From contig NZ_WQHP01000001.1 in the NCBI RefSeq assembly GCF_013035315.1, positions 926,620 through 990,619 of the forward strand: a DNA stretch of 64,000 nucleotides, written 5' to 3'. The position numbers and the translations under genes are program-made. Positions 52,300 through 60,939 of the stretch are shown here, one piece after another. This DNA is from Ruegeria arenilitoris (GTDB lineage Bacteria; Pseudomonadota; Alphaproteobacteria; Rhodobacterales; Rhodobacteraceae). Position 1 is the stretch's first letter, and every line of letters starts with the position of its first letter. A model generated the notes under the pieces. It worked only from the letters and a program-made list of their open reading frames with translations, did not search any database and was not told the origin of the DNA.

Positions 52300-53400
52300 C
52301 TACTGTACTTCAATCCTGATCGGAACACCGGCTAGCAGCTCGTCCAACTGCGTTGCGCGGGCATGCCTTGAGAATGTCCCTGCGTTGTTCAATCCTCTAC
52401 CAAGCAGTTGAACCACTTCTGGAGAGCCCGCAAATTTGGAATGACTGCCGGAAGAAGAGTCGTCAATCGCTGTTAGGTCGATTGCGACAACTCCCAGCTC
52501 TGCCAGATCCGTAGCATTAGCTGCTCCTACGCGTGGCACGCCTCCTGCAATGCGGCGGGACGTGCGCAAGGCGCTGTCGTCTTCGGACAACAAGACGAAA
52601 AAATTCTCAAGTTTGGTGTCTATTTCTTCCAATTGCACAGTGAACAAATCCAAGTCGATATCGGGTGAGGCCAGAATTATATTCTGAAGCCTGCCGGACG
52701 TGTTGAACGTGCCTCTGGCGGCTTGATCTCTGAGGGCCTCCATGATCAGAAATCCGCCCATCGAATGCGCGAAAACGTCGTAGCCTTCTGCATTTGTTCT
52801 GGCCAATATGTTGCCGATGTCAGCTACGCCTGATCTGGCAATCAATGCGCTGTTCAGATCATAGACATAACGACTGAGTTGAGCCGCCGATGCCCAATCG
52901 TACAAAACGGCTACACCTTCAAAGTTGGTGTCTTCAACAAACTGACCAAGTCTGAGCAGCGCGTCACTTGTTGTGTTGTTGTAACCATGTACAAAAAACA
53001 GAATATCGCGCTCCCCGGGTTTTCGTTTTGCCAGTTCCGCATTCACGGACGCCACAAAGGCATTCTCAGAGTTGTAAATTGTGGGTTCGATAATGGCGAA
53101 CTCGGTCCTTGGGTCAGGTGGGAGCCGCTTAGGCCGGGTCAGTTCTCCTGTGACATGCGTTGGCGGGACCGATACAACAACCGATGCCAGTCCGAGGTCG
53201 GGTGCACGTTCCGCAGAGAAAAACGCACCAACTGTCTCACTTGCCTGCCGGGTAGACGCCAGGAAAATCTTATGGCGCGATGCTCCTGAAACCGAAGATA
53301 CCGGCGTCTCCGGGTTATCGACTCCGACGAGTTCTGGTGGCCTGCCGCAGCCAGCAAGAAGCAAGGATTTGAACAAAAACAATATGATTAGGTGGCGCAT
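52300..53400 (-). CDS. alpha/beta-hydrolase lipoprotein (DUF900 family)
   Basis: 366 residues. A lipobox LLLAGC near residue 18 marks it as a lipoprotein. The hydrolase core has DILFFVHGYNNTTSDALLR, the nucleophile elbow FAHSMGGFLIME (Ser in HSMG), and ASPDIDLDLF with the acid. DUF900 proteins are of unknown substrate. It is upstream of the DUF4105 gene, probably forming a two-gene envelope unit. Confidence 0.85.
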   Translation of the reverse strand: MRHLIILFLFKSLLLAGCGRPPELVGVDNPETPVSSVSGASRHKIFLASTRQASETVGAFFSAERAPDLGLASVVVSVPPTHVTGELTRPKRLPPDPRTEFAIIEPTIYNSENAFVASVNAELAKRKPGERDILFFVHGYNNTTSDALLRLGQFVEDTNFEGVAVLYDWASAAQLSRYVYDLNSALIARSGVADIGNILARTNAEGYDVFAHSMGGFLIMEALRDQAARGTFNTSGRLQNIILASPDIDLDLFTVQLEEIDTKLENFFVLLSEDDSALRTSRRIAGGVPRVGAANATDLAELGVVAIDLTAIDDSSSGSHSKFAGSPEVVQLLGRGLNNAGTFSRHARATQLDELLAGVPIRIEVQ

Positions 53401-53531
53401 AGTTCGTATCCCACAGGATTGGCAAAAAGCTGTTTAATGCAGGTACTATGCGAGACGCAACTAGACAAAAAATCGAAGGCCGGGTCGCTTCCGTTTGTGA
53501 TAGGAAAGCATATATCGAAAGCGTCTGCTCT

Positions 53532-53595
53532 GGGCTGAGACTAGCCGTTCTCTGCAGGCGGCTACAAAGACTGCTATGCGGACGATCTGGTCATT
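53532..53595 (+). repeat. dispersed hairpin repeat, copy 6
   Basis: GGGCTGAGACTAGCCGTT at 53532 and GACTGC-TAT-GCGGAC (53569-53583), spacing 37, then GATCTGGTCATT. More diverged than the others. Confidence 0.55.
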
Positions 53596-53649
53596 AGTGT
53601 CTATTGCCCGAACGGCAGGTTTGTTGCGCGCTGCCTGATTCTTACCCGT

Positions 53650-54588
53650 CTAAATCAGCTCGCGGGCAATCTCGCGCAGGTGAACGTGTCCGGTGCCACA
53701 GCAGCCGCCGAAGATATCCATGTGCGGATAGCGTGCCCGCAGATTGCCCAATTGCTGGCCTAGTTCTACAGGGTTGCCATCTTCGATGTGGCCCAGCTTG
53801 CACAATGCAATTTTCTCCATCTTGGACGCATTGGGCCGCACACCGCGTAGGCGGTTTATCCAGTTTCCCTCGCTCAATGCCGGTTCGTATTCCAATGGGT
53901 GCGAGCAGTTGAGCAGGTAATAATCCGGCGCGGCGTCCCCGGCTAGGCTGTCAATTTCAGGGATGGCTTCCGCCAGTGTCGGCCCGGAGCGTAACCGATG
54001 AGAACTGTCCAACGTAAGTGAAACAGCCAGCGGAACGCCTATCCTCGCTGCGGCACGGGATACGCCGACAGCTTCGGGGATGTTGTTGAAGGTTGCCGCG
54101 CAAGCGAAATCCACGTTTGCCGATTTCAGCGTTTCCAGTTGAACCGAATGATAATCTTCGGCGCTCTCAGCGGTGATCTCTGTGTTCAGCCCATAGGCAT
54201 CGCCACGCGGCCCAATGCAACCACCGATCAGAAGTTGCGGGATCTGGTCAGCGTAGGGCTTGGCGGTTACACGCAGGAATTCAATGCTAGCGATATTGGC
54301 TTCTGCCAGACCATCGGGAGAATAGCCTAGCTTTGCCCCCCAATCTGGACTGGCCCGGTAGTCCAACCCGGTCAACATATATGACAGGCCAAATTCGGCG
54401 GCGACGTCCAGCATATCGGACAAGACCTGCCGCATGGCCGTCACGGCCTTGGGATCTTCAAGCAGCGGGAACATGGCGAACTCGGGCAATTCGAACCCGT
54501 GGCGATACATAATCTCGGTTTCCATGCCACCTTCGGTCAAGAAAATTGCGCCGGTGCCAGTGGCCGGGGTCGGGCTAATGCGGGTCAT
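53650..54588 (-). CDS. homocysteine S-methyltransferase family protein
   Basis: 312 residues of the Pfam S-methyl_trans fold. Zinc ligands are in LLNCSHP (Cys) and FGGCCGTGHVHL (two Cys); LTEGGMETEI starts the barrel. Relatives transfer a methyl group from betaine, S-methylmethionine or another donor to homocysteine. It lies 3 bp behind the FAD oxidoreductase gene, so the two are an operon, and a GlxA-type regulator is divergent. Given the amine genes in the window a betaine donor is possible, but no motif proves it. Confidence 0.86.
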   Translation of the reverse strand: MTRISPTPATGTGAIFLTEGGMETEIMYRHGFELPEFAMFPLLEDPKAVTAMRQVLSDMLDVAAEFGLSYMLTGLDYRASPDWGAKLGYSPDGLAEANIASIEFLRVTAKPYADQIPQLLIGGCIGPRGDAYGLNTEITAESAEDYHSVQLETLKSANVDFACAATFNNIPEAVGVSRAAARIGVPLAVSLTLDSSHRLRSGPTLAEAIPEIDSLAGDAAPDYYLLNCSHPLEYEPALSEGNWINRLRGVRPNASKMEKIALCKLGHIEDGNPVELGQQLGNLRARYPHMDIFGGCCGTGHVHLREIARELI

Positions 54589-54591
54589 GGC

Positions 54592-55974
54592 TTATGCCTC
54601 CGGCTTAATATTCTGGTTAAATCGAAAGCGGTTTTGCGGGTCGTACTTAGTCTTGATGTTGACCAGCCGTTGATAGTTTGCCCCGAAGGCCGCGCGGGTC
54701 AGCGCATCATTGTCTTCGCCATGGCCGGGAAAATTGAGATAAGCGCGGCCCTCGTGCCCGAAGCGCGCAGAACTTTCCCAACCATCGCGCGCCCAGGCAA
54801 TGTTTGCAGCATCGTCCTCTGCATCCGGCCAGACGCCATCAAGCGAATACATCCACCCGAAGGAACGGTCTCCAAAGGCTGTGGCATTGGCAGGCACTTG
54901 TGCTGTGGCCCCACCGAAGTTCCAGAGTGAGGAAATTGAGTTTTCCGATGGCGCAGCAACGGCATTGGCCATAGCAAGGTCAATCATCTCGTCAGAAAGA
55001 TCCGATAGGTAGCGTGCCTTCCAATAGCAACGGAAGTCGCCGGCGGGCATCAGCGTGTCAAACAGCGACTGAACCTCACAATAGCTCATCCGACCCGAGA
55101 AATCGGTGACCATGTTACCCAGCTCTCGCAAGGGCTGCATCAAGGCTTCGCCTTCGGCAGCGTCTCCGTTGTATACGCAGGCCAGAGTATAGACGCGTTT
55201 CCCCCAACTTTCTTCGGGGAAGTCTTCGCCGCCTGCGGTAGAAAATTCGCACAGTGACCCGATCAACCCGTCATGCTTAAGCATGAAGTCCCGCCAGGCA
55301 CGGATCGGGCGGGGGCCGTCTTCGATTGCGTAAATCGGGGCGGCGAACATCACTTCGGGCCCAGCCGGATGCAGGGAGAATTCAAACCGGGTCACCACAC
55401 CGAAGTTGCCGCCGCCGCCCCTGAGTGCCCAGATAAGATCCGGGTTTTCATCACTGCTGGTATGAATCAGTTCGCCATTGGCCGTCACCACATCCGCCGC
55501 CACCAGATTGTCAATCGACAGACCGTGTTTGGCGCGAAGCCAGCCGATACCACCCGACAGCGTCAATCCTGCCACACCAGTATCCGAGACCAGCCCGCCG
55601 GGGGTGGCCAGCCCATAGGCCTGAGTGGCCTTGTCCACGTCACCCCAGAGCGCACCGCCCTCAACCGAGGCAATGCGCCGATCGGCATCTACAGTCACGG
55701 CGCGCATTTGGGTCAGGTCAATCATCAGCCCGTCGTCGCAGACCGCATGGCCCGCCACGTTGTGGCCGCCCGCGCGGATTGAAATGCCCAGATCATGGGC
55801 TGCAGCATAACGCACAGCTGTCATTACATCCTGCGCATTCCGGGGTCGCGCTATCAGCGCGGGCCGCCTGTCGATCATCGCGTTCCAGACGCCTCTGGCC
55901 GCGTCATAGCCGTCTGCACCCGCTGCAAAAAGCTCGCCTTCAAAGCCGGAAACAAGTGTGTCTGGGATACTCAT
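54592..55974 (-). CDS. FAD-binding oxidoreductase (PCMH/berberine-bridge type, 6-hydroxynicotine-oxidase-like)
   Basis: 460 residues. The FAD domain contains SIRAGGHNVAGHAV, in which the histidine normally carries covalent FAD, then GLATPGGLVSDTGVAGL and LSGGIGWLRAKHGL; the latter lacks the cysteine needed for a second covalent bond. The C-terminal BBE segment is YDPQNRFRFNQNI. ATG 55974 has AAGGA upstream; a TTG at 55980 is the alternative. It oxidises an unknown alcohol or amine. Divergent from the GlxA-type regulator. Confidence 0.87.
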   Translation of the reverse strand: MSIPDTLVSGFEGELFAAGADGYDAARGVWNAMIDRRPALIARPRNAQDVMTAVRYAAAHDLGISIRAGGHNVAGHAVCDDGLMIDLTQMRAVTVDADRRIASVEGGALWGDVDKATQAYGLATPGGLVSDTGVAGLTLSGGIGWLRAKHGLSIDNLVAADVVTANGELIHTSSDENPDLIWALRGGGGNFGVVTRFEFSLHPAGPEVMFAAPIYAIEDGPRPIRAWRDFMLKHDGLIGSLCEFSTAGGEDFPEESWGKRVYTLACVYNGDAAEGEALMQPLRELGNMVTDFSGRMSYCEVQSLFDTLMPAGDFRCYWKARYLSDLSDEMIDLAMANAVAAPSENSISSLWNFGGATAQVPANATAFGDRSFGWMYSLDGVWPDAEDDAANIAWARDGWESSARFGHEGRAYLNFPGHGEDNDALTRAAFGANYQRLVNIKTKYDPQNRFRFNQNIKPEA

Positions 55975-56133
55975 AATCAAATCCTTTCCTTCATATTCAG
56001 AAAGGATAAACCACGAGGCTGGCGTCGCTTAGTGGCGATTTTGCCAGTTTTGCGGCATACTGGACAAGTGATAATGGCAGATCGGTCAGATCCGGGCGAT
56101 TTTGGACAAAATGCGTAAAGGGGTCAGATAAAA

Positions 56134-57156
56134 ATGGCAAAGAAACCGCAGATTCTGTTGCTGGCCGCGCCCGAGACCTCGGCCTCGGTGCTATATGGAC
56201 TTTATGATGTGTTGATGTCAGCGGGGGCTGTCTATCTGGACATGGTGATTGGAAAACCCGGCGATGAGTTATTGGACGTGAAGATTGTCACCGCCAATGG
56301 CAAGCCGATGCGATGTATCGGCAATATCCCGGTGGAACCGCACGCAGCCATCAGCGATGTCGATAACCCTGATGCGGTGGTTGTTTGTGACATGTACACT
56401 TCGATCTACGATGTACCGCGCGGACGCTACCCACGAGAAATTGACTGGCTGCGACGAACACATGCCAATGGCACGCTGCTGGCATCGGTCTGCTCGGGAT
56501 CGTTGCTCTTGGCCGAAGGTGGCTTGTTGGATGGGAATAAGGCCACAGCACATTGGGCCTATCGTGACATGTTCCAGCGGAATTTTCCTAAGATCAGTTT
56601 CCAGACGGACTCGGTTCTGTGTCTGGCGGCGGAGGAAGATCGGATCGTCACCGCCGGGGGTGTCAGTGCCTGGCACGATCTGGTCGTGTATCTGATCGCA
56701 CGCTTTTGTGGCTATCAGGTAGCAATTGAAACGGCCAAGGTGTTCCTGATCGGGGGGCATTCTGAGGGCCAGTCGCCCTATGCGGTTATGACCCGGCCTA
56801 TGGAGTCTAACGACGGCCCGATCACCGACAGTCAGGAATGGATTGCCGAGCATTATGCCACCGCCAACCCGGTGGAGAAGATGGTTGAGCGATCCGGCCT
56901 CAATCCGCGTACCTTTTCACGCCGGTTCCGAACGGCCACGGGCTTTGCCCCAATCGAATACGTGCAGGCGCTGCGGGTTGAAGAAGCCAAGCAGATGCTG
57001 GAGACGGATCAGATAAGCAATGACGAAGTGGGCGCCGCCATCGGCTATGACGATCCGGCGTCCTTTCGACGAGTCTTCAAGCGCGGTACTGGCATGACAC
57101 CCGCTGCTTACCGTAAGAAGTTCCAACGAATTGCCCGGATCGCACAACCGGCGTGA
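56134..57156 (+). CDS. GlxA family regulator (DJ-1/PfpI domain + AraC helix-turn-helix)
   Basis: 340 residues. The N-terminal amidotransferase-like domain contains the elbow SVCSGSLLLAEGGLLDG; the C-terminal AraC domain has GLNPRTFSRRFRTATGFAP and PASFRRVFKRGTGMTPAAYR. This architecture is shared with GbdR and CdhR, which control glycine-betaine and carnitine catabolism in Pseudomonas. It is divergent from the FAD oxidoreductase/homocysteine methyltransferase operon (159 bp between starts), the likely target. Confidence 0.88.
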   Translation: MAKKPQILLLAAPETSASVLYGLYDVLMSAGAVYLDMVIGKPGDELLDVKIVTANGKPMRCIGNIPVEPHAAISDVDNPDAVVVCDMYTSIYDVPRGRYPREIDWLRRTHANGTLLASVCSGSLLLAEGGLLDGNKATAHWAYRDMFQRNFPKISFQTDSVLCLAAEEDRIVTAGGVSAWHDLVVYLIARFCGYQVAIETAKVFLIGGHSEGQSPYAVMTRPMESNDGPITDSQEWIAEHYATANPVEKMVERSGLNPRTFSRRFRTATGFAPIEYVQALRVEEAKQMLETDQISNDEVGAAIGYDDPASFRRVFKRGTGMTPAAYRKKFQRIARIAQPA

Positions 57157-57571
57157 AGCACAGAGTTGCAGACGTTCATTCATCGCGCAGAATTTTGCAC
57201 ATTGGGCTCGGTGCGGTCATTCGCCGAAATGTCGCGAGCGACCGCTGTGCGGACGGAGCTGCCTGATGCGTCCGCAGCGAAAAGCACCTTGATTGCTCGA
57301 CCGATTCACTGTGTTGTCAGCGGCGGCGCGGCATCATTTCTAAAAACCGGACATTCGAATCGTGTAAAAGGTCCAAAACCAATCCCGCCATTCACTGCAC
57401 GGCCGTCGGATGTTTCACATGCGGCCGTAATCGCCGTTTGCTGAAATGCCGCTCGGGTAGATTTCCTTGAAAACCGAACACCGACTGACCGTCAAGTGAC
57501 GGTTGATTTGGCGGAGCCGGCCTGATTAACTCACCGAGTTCGACCAAAGTGAATTGTTGGGATTTGATTTG
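57157..57571. other. non-coding stretch with dispersed repeat
   Basis: 415 bp without a recognisable gene. Contains repeat copy 7 and a further GTTTGCTGAAAT piece near 57437. Confidence 0.55.
57204..57265 (+). repeat. dispersed hairpin repeat, copy 7
   Basis: GGGCTCGGTGCGGTCATT (57204), identical over 18 bases to copy 3; hairpin GACCGC-TGT-GCGGAC (57240-57254) exactly 36 bases on, then GGAGCTGCC. Confidence 0.8.
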
Positions 57572-58378
57572 ATGATGAACCGCAGAATGATGCTGGGAAC
57601 TTCCCTGGCTGCGTCGGCACTGCTAATCGCCGGATGCGTCGCTACGCGTCAAAGTATCGTGCCCGGCAGTTTTGCTTGGTTTGATCTGATCACCAGCGAC
57701 CCTGATGCGGCGAAGTCCTTTTATGGCGGCATGTTCGGCTGGCAATTCGGATCCCCGGCCAGTGACGGGTATATTCCTGTCAGCGGAGGTGGAGAGGCGC
57801 TAGGCGGTGTGATTGCTTCTGACGATGCGGGCTCTGATGTCGAGTTTCCGTCGCAATGGGTCCCCGTGCTGACCGTCGTCGATACCATCGCGGCAACGAA
57901 GATTGCCCTGGGCAGGGGTGGCAAGCAGGTCAGGTCTCCCTTCGCCACATCTGCCGGGACGTTCTCTACCATTCGCGACGCAAGCGGGGCGTTGCTGGTG
58001 CTGTATGACGGGCCGGGCGGGTTCCCGCTGAACGGTTCACTGCGGGAGAACACATGGTACTGGGCCGATCTTCTGACTGACAACCCCAGTCGGGCCCGGT
58101 CTTTCTATCACGCGCTCGCCGGATGGGAGACCGCGCAGAAGAATGGTCAAACCGTCTTTTCCAGCGGTGGCGCCGTCCGTGGCGGGTTGGTGCGGATATC
58201 CCGACGCAAAGCGGAACCGACATGGCTGCCCTACGTTGGTGTCTCGGATATCGGTCGGGCCATTGCCCGGTCTCAGGAACTGGGCGGAGGCCCGCTGACC
58301 GTCGCCGAAGATGCAGCCGTGCTGCTCGATCCCACCGGCGCGGCGGTTGGGGTGTCGCTGATCGGAGGTGCGGCATGA
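57572..58378 (+). CDS. lipoprotein with two VOC (glyoxalase-like) domains
   Basis: 268 residues from ATG 57572 (another ATG follows at 57575). Signal with lipobox LLIAGC. Two repeats of the VOC fold follow: FAWFDLITSDPDAAKSFYGG and, about 125 residues on, NTWYWADLLTDNPSRARSFY. Relatives of this CFP30-like type lack known enzyme activity. A periplasmic lipid-anchored form is unusual. Overlaps the next gene by ATGA. Confidence 0.8.
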   Translation: MMNRRMMLGTSLAASALLIAGCVATRQSIVPGSFAWFDLITSDPDAAKSFYGGMFGWQFGSPASDGYIPVSGGGEALGGVIASDDAGSDVEFPSQWVPVLTVVDTIAATKIALGRGGKQVRSPFATSAGTFSTIRDASGALLVLYDGPGGFPLNGSLRENTWYWADLLTDNPSRARSFYHALAGWETAQKNGQTVFSSGGAVRGGLVRISRRKAEPTWLPYVGVSDIGRAIARSQELGGGPLTVAEDAAVLLDPTGAAVGVSLIGGAA

Positions 58379-58704
58379 TGGTGCCCATACTGCGCCTGAC
58401 CTTGCCCGTGGCTCTTGTCGCTGCGACCTTCGCACTGACCGCCTGCGGGCCTACCACTGGCCAGCCCAACGTGCGGACCGGCGTTTCCGTCCATGTCGGC
58501 TATGGTCGTGGCCCCTGGTGGCGCTGGGGTGGTTACTATCCGCGCCCGCCCGGCGTTCTGCCGCCCGATGTCTTGCCACCTGAGCCCGGCTTGCCGATCG
58601 AACCCAGCCCGCCAATTGCGGTTCCGCTCCCGGAACCCGATTTTGGTGGCGGCAATTTCGGAGGGTTTGACGGCGGCTTTGATGCTGGCGGTTTCGATCA
58701 CTGA
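58375..58704 (+). CDS. small Pro/Gly-rich lipoprotein
   Basis: 109 residues; lipobox LTACGP after a hydrophobic signal, then a low-complexity chain with RGPWWRWGGYYPRPPG, PPDVLPPEPGLP and a Gly/Phe/Asp end (GGGNFGGFDGGFDAGGF). Starts at ATG 58375 overlapping the VOC stop, with GGAGG upstream. No named family recognised; probably a structural or binding partner of the VOC lipoprotein. Confidence 0.65.
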   Translation: MMVPILRLTLPVALVAATFALTACGPTTGQPNVRTGVSVHVGYGRGPWWRWGGYYPRPPGVLPPDVLPPEPGLPIEPSPPIAVPLPEPDFGGGNFGGFDGGFDAGGFDH

Positions 58705-59042
58705 CCCGGCAATCCTGCTGAGCAATCAAGGTGATTTCGCTGCATCAGCGACCGGCAGAAACGTCCGCGTTGCAGACACGGCCCCTTCAGTCTTCGCTGC
58801 GGACCAAACGAACGTCCGGTTCTAATGCTGCCCTGCGGCTGGCCAAGAGACACTGCGGGATGCCGCAGTTGCGAACTTGACAGAAGCAGGGTGTCTCCCT
58901 TGGGCTCAAAGCCGTCATCCGACGGCATTAGCGATTAGACCGGTTTGTGGCTGCGAGCGGTCATTGGGGCCGCTCTCAGGATTGGTCCGACATCGGCCCT
59001 CCCAGTACTATTCAACGAGTTTTCAAGCTCAACTCCGAGATC
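58705..59042. other. non-coding stretch holding a reversed repeat copy and direct-repeat copy 2
   Basis: No gene seen. GTCCGC-GTT-GCAGAC (58763-58777) is the repeat hairpin in reverse orientation. From 58902 the 248-bp duplicate begins. Confidence 0.55.
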
Positions 59043-59149
59043 CTACCGTCGCCTGACCCTCTCTCGATTACGCTCCCGACGTTCGATGTTGATCCGGTGG
59101 TCGCGGCCCAATGCCCGGTAGAAGCCCGGTCCCTTGGACCAGTTCAGAA
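58902..59149. repeat. 248-bp direct repeat, copy 2 (authentic terminase end)
   Basis: Same sequence as 47524-47771 with one difference (58951). Contains a small hairpin GCCGTC-ATCC-GACGGC at 58911-58926. This copy continues into the full terminase gene and is the likely source. Confidence 0.95.
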
Positions 59150-60521
59150 AGTGGGCAAAGCTGTCGACCTGATCGTCGTTGCGTCCGCGTGGAAAGGACT
59201 GAAGCTCCCGTTTGAATACCGGCAGCCAGGATGCATCTGCAGGCAGATAAACCTTGCCCTCTTCGACAGGACCGCAAGCGGACTGGAACCGGGTTTCCTT
59301 GTCCTTGTCGGGTTTAATGCGTTCGTAGCGCCGACGGTCATCACGAAACAATTCGTCCAAAAGAGGTTTGCCGGAGGCCGCATCTTCGATCAGGACACGA
59401 TCGGGATCCCAACGGCCGACCAGTTGCAGTGCCTTGGCTTTCAGGTCTGGGTAGTCTACCTGCCCGCGCCAGACGTCGATAAGATACCACGCATTTTCGC
59501 GGAACCCCCAGGTTGTACAGACAGAGAAATCAGACCGGGGGTCTGCCGACATGCCCGTATCCCAGCTCTGAACCACCAGTTGGAACCAGCGGCGATCTTC
59601 GATGGTCTCGTAGGTGCCAAACCACTCCCAGCGCAAGGGCGACCCGTCGGGAGCAATGGGGTTCTGCTGATACTGGCAATTGAACACGGCCGCGCCCATT
59701 TCGCGACGCTTGGTATCCAGCGTTTGCTGATCCAAACGGGACGGGCACAGGAGATCACCCGGTTTGCGGTGAATGACCCTTCCACGCCCAAGAGGAACCC
59801 CTTCATGGTCTTCGGCGATGGCAGGCAGATTCAGATGCCGATAGGTCCCGCGTTCGAGCAGATAGCCCGGCGGATCCATCTCGTGCAACCGTTGCGCAAC
59901 CATAACCACGCGCCCTTCGGCCGGATTGTCGAAGCGCGACAACAAGGTCCCCTCAATGAACTCCTGTGCCTTGATCAGCTCGGCTTCGGAGCCGGCATCT
60001 CCGGCTTTCAGCAGGTCATCGATGATGATGTAGTCGGCGCCATGACCGGTGACAGAACTTCCAATGGAGACAGCCTTACGGCTGCCTCCCTTTGTGGTGC
60101 GGATTTCTTCTGAGGTATTGCCCTTTCTAGCCAAGACCGTTTCAGGGAACATTTCCCGGTACCAGCGCGCAGACATGATCCGACGACAATCTTCGGAATG
60201 TTTGCGCGCCAGATCCAACCCATAGCTGGCAACGATGATCTTGGCGCTGGGGTTATGACCGAGAAGATAAGCGACATATGCAACGGCCACGGTGACCGAT
60301 TTCAGGCACCGGGGCGGAATGTTGATGATCAACCGCTTGTTCTCGCCGATGCGTACGTTGTCCAACTCATGGCACATAGCACGCACATGCCAGGCCGGAT
60401 CAAAGCTGCGGTCTGTCCCCTGATGCAGCGTGCCAAACACACGCCACACGAAGGGAAAGAAATTGTCCCGGCAAACCTCGCGAGCGGCTTGCACGACGAT
60501 TTTTGGATCAGGAGTCGTCAT
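59043..60521 (-). CDS. phage terminase large subunit
   Basis: 492 residues from ATG 60521 (MTTPDPKIVVQA). ATPase part: INIPPRCLKSVTVAVAYV as the Walker A-like loop and YIIIDDLLKAGDA as Walker B. Nuclease part: VVQSWDTGMS and VLIEDAASGKPLLDEL. A terminase packages phage or GTA-like DNA. No portal or capsid gene follows; instead chromosomal lipoprotein genes start within 340 bp, so the structural module is missing. The last 107 bp are duplicated at 47.7 kb. Confidence 0.9.
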   Translation of the reverse strand: MTTPDPKIVVQAAREVCRDNFFPFVWRVFGTLHQGTDRSFDPAWHVRAMCHELDNVRIGENKRLIINIPPRCLKSVTVAVAYVAYLLGHNPSAKIIVASYGLDLARKHSEDCRRIMSARWYREMFPETVLARKGNTSEEIRTTKGGSRKAVSIGSSVTGHGADYIIIDDLLKAGDAGSEAELIKAQEFIEGTLLSRFDNPAEGRVVMVAQRLHEMDPPGYLLERGTYRHLNLPAIAEDHEGVPLGRGRVIHRKPGDLLCPSRLDQQTLDTKRREMGAAVFNCQYQQNPIAPDGSPLRWEWFGTYETIEDRRWFQLVVQSWDTGMSADPRSDFSVCTTWGFRENAWYLIDVWRGQVDYPDLKAKALQLVGRWDPDRVLIEDAASGKPLLDELFRDDRRRYERIKPDKDKETRFQSACGPVEEGKVYLPADASWLPVFKRELQSFPRGRNDDQVDSFAHFLNWSKGPGFYRALGRDHRINIERRERNRERVRRR

Positions 60522-60939
60522 CTTCCGCCTCCTCGTTTTCCAGATCACCGTCACCGTCCAGTTGGCTGGAAAAGAAATCCCGGAGGATGTCGTAGTCGAC
60601 AGCGTCCGGCTCAACCGCACGGACGCTTTCTTGCGCGTCCAATTCACTTGCGTTGAACAGATCTGTGTCCAGCTTAAGCAGCGCCATCAACAATTTCGTG
60701 TCGCCCTTCAACGCGCCTGCTGTGAACCGCTTGGCAATTGCCTCAGCCTTGGAAATCCGGATTTCGTGGCTGCCTTCGCGAACCGTAATCTTGGTTTCCA
60801 ATTCGCGTTTCAAGCTGGCATTCACCCCTTTGGCACCTTTCGGCCGCCCTTTCGGATTGCCAGAGCGGCCTTTCTTGAACCGGGTCGCTTTGGGCGGCTT
60901 GCCGAAACCCACCTCGTAGTCTTTCGTATCGTCAGACAT
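60508..60939 (-). CDS. DUF5681 domain protein (phage-associated)
   Basis: 143 residues from ATG 60939 (MSDDTKDYEVG). Hallmark VGFGKPPKATRFKKGRSGNPKGRPKG region (key part KGRSGNPKGRP). C-terminal end is very acidic (NEEEAEDDDS). Often found next to terminases and may act as small terminase or DNA-binding helper. Overlaps terminase by 14 bp and the methylase gene by 8 bp. Confidence 0.82.
   Translation of the reverse strand: MSDDTKDYEVGFGKPPKATRFKKGRSGNPKGRPKGAKGVNASLKRELETKITVREGSHEIRISKAEAIAKRFTAGALKGDTKLLMALLKLDTDLFNASELDAQESVRAVEPDAVDYDILRDFFSSQLDGDGDLENEEAEDDDS

Noticed and set aside
47524..59149. 248-bp direct repeats as phage attachment sites
   Set aside because: They include terminase coding sequence and one ends at an IS boundary; attachment sites of serine recombinases are short. 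Duplication by rearrangement fits better.
58947..60113. 388-codon open frame on the plus strand
   Set aside because: It is the antisense shadow of the terminase gene, whose motifs are clear on the minus strand; the shadow has no family features.
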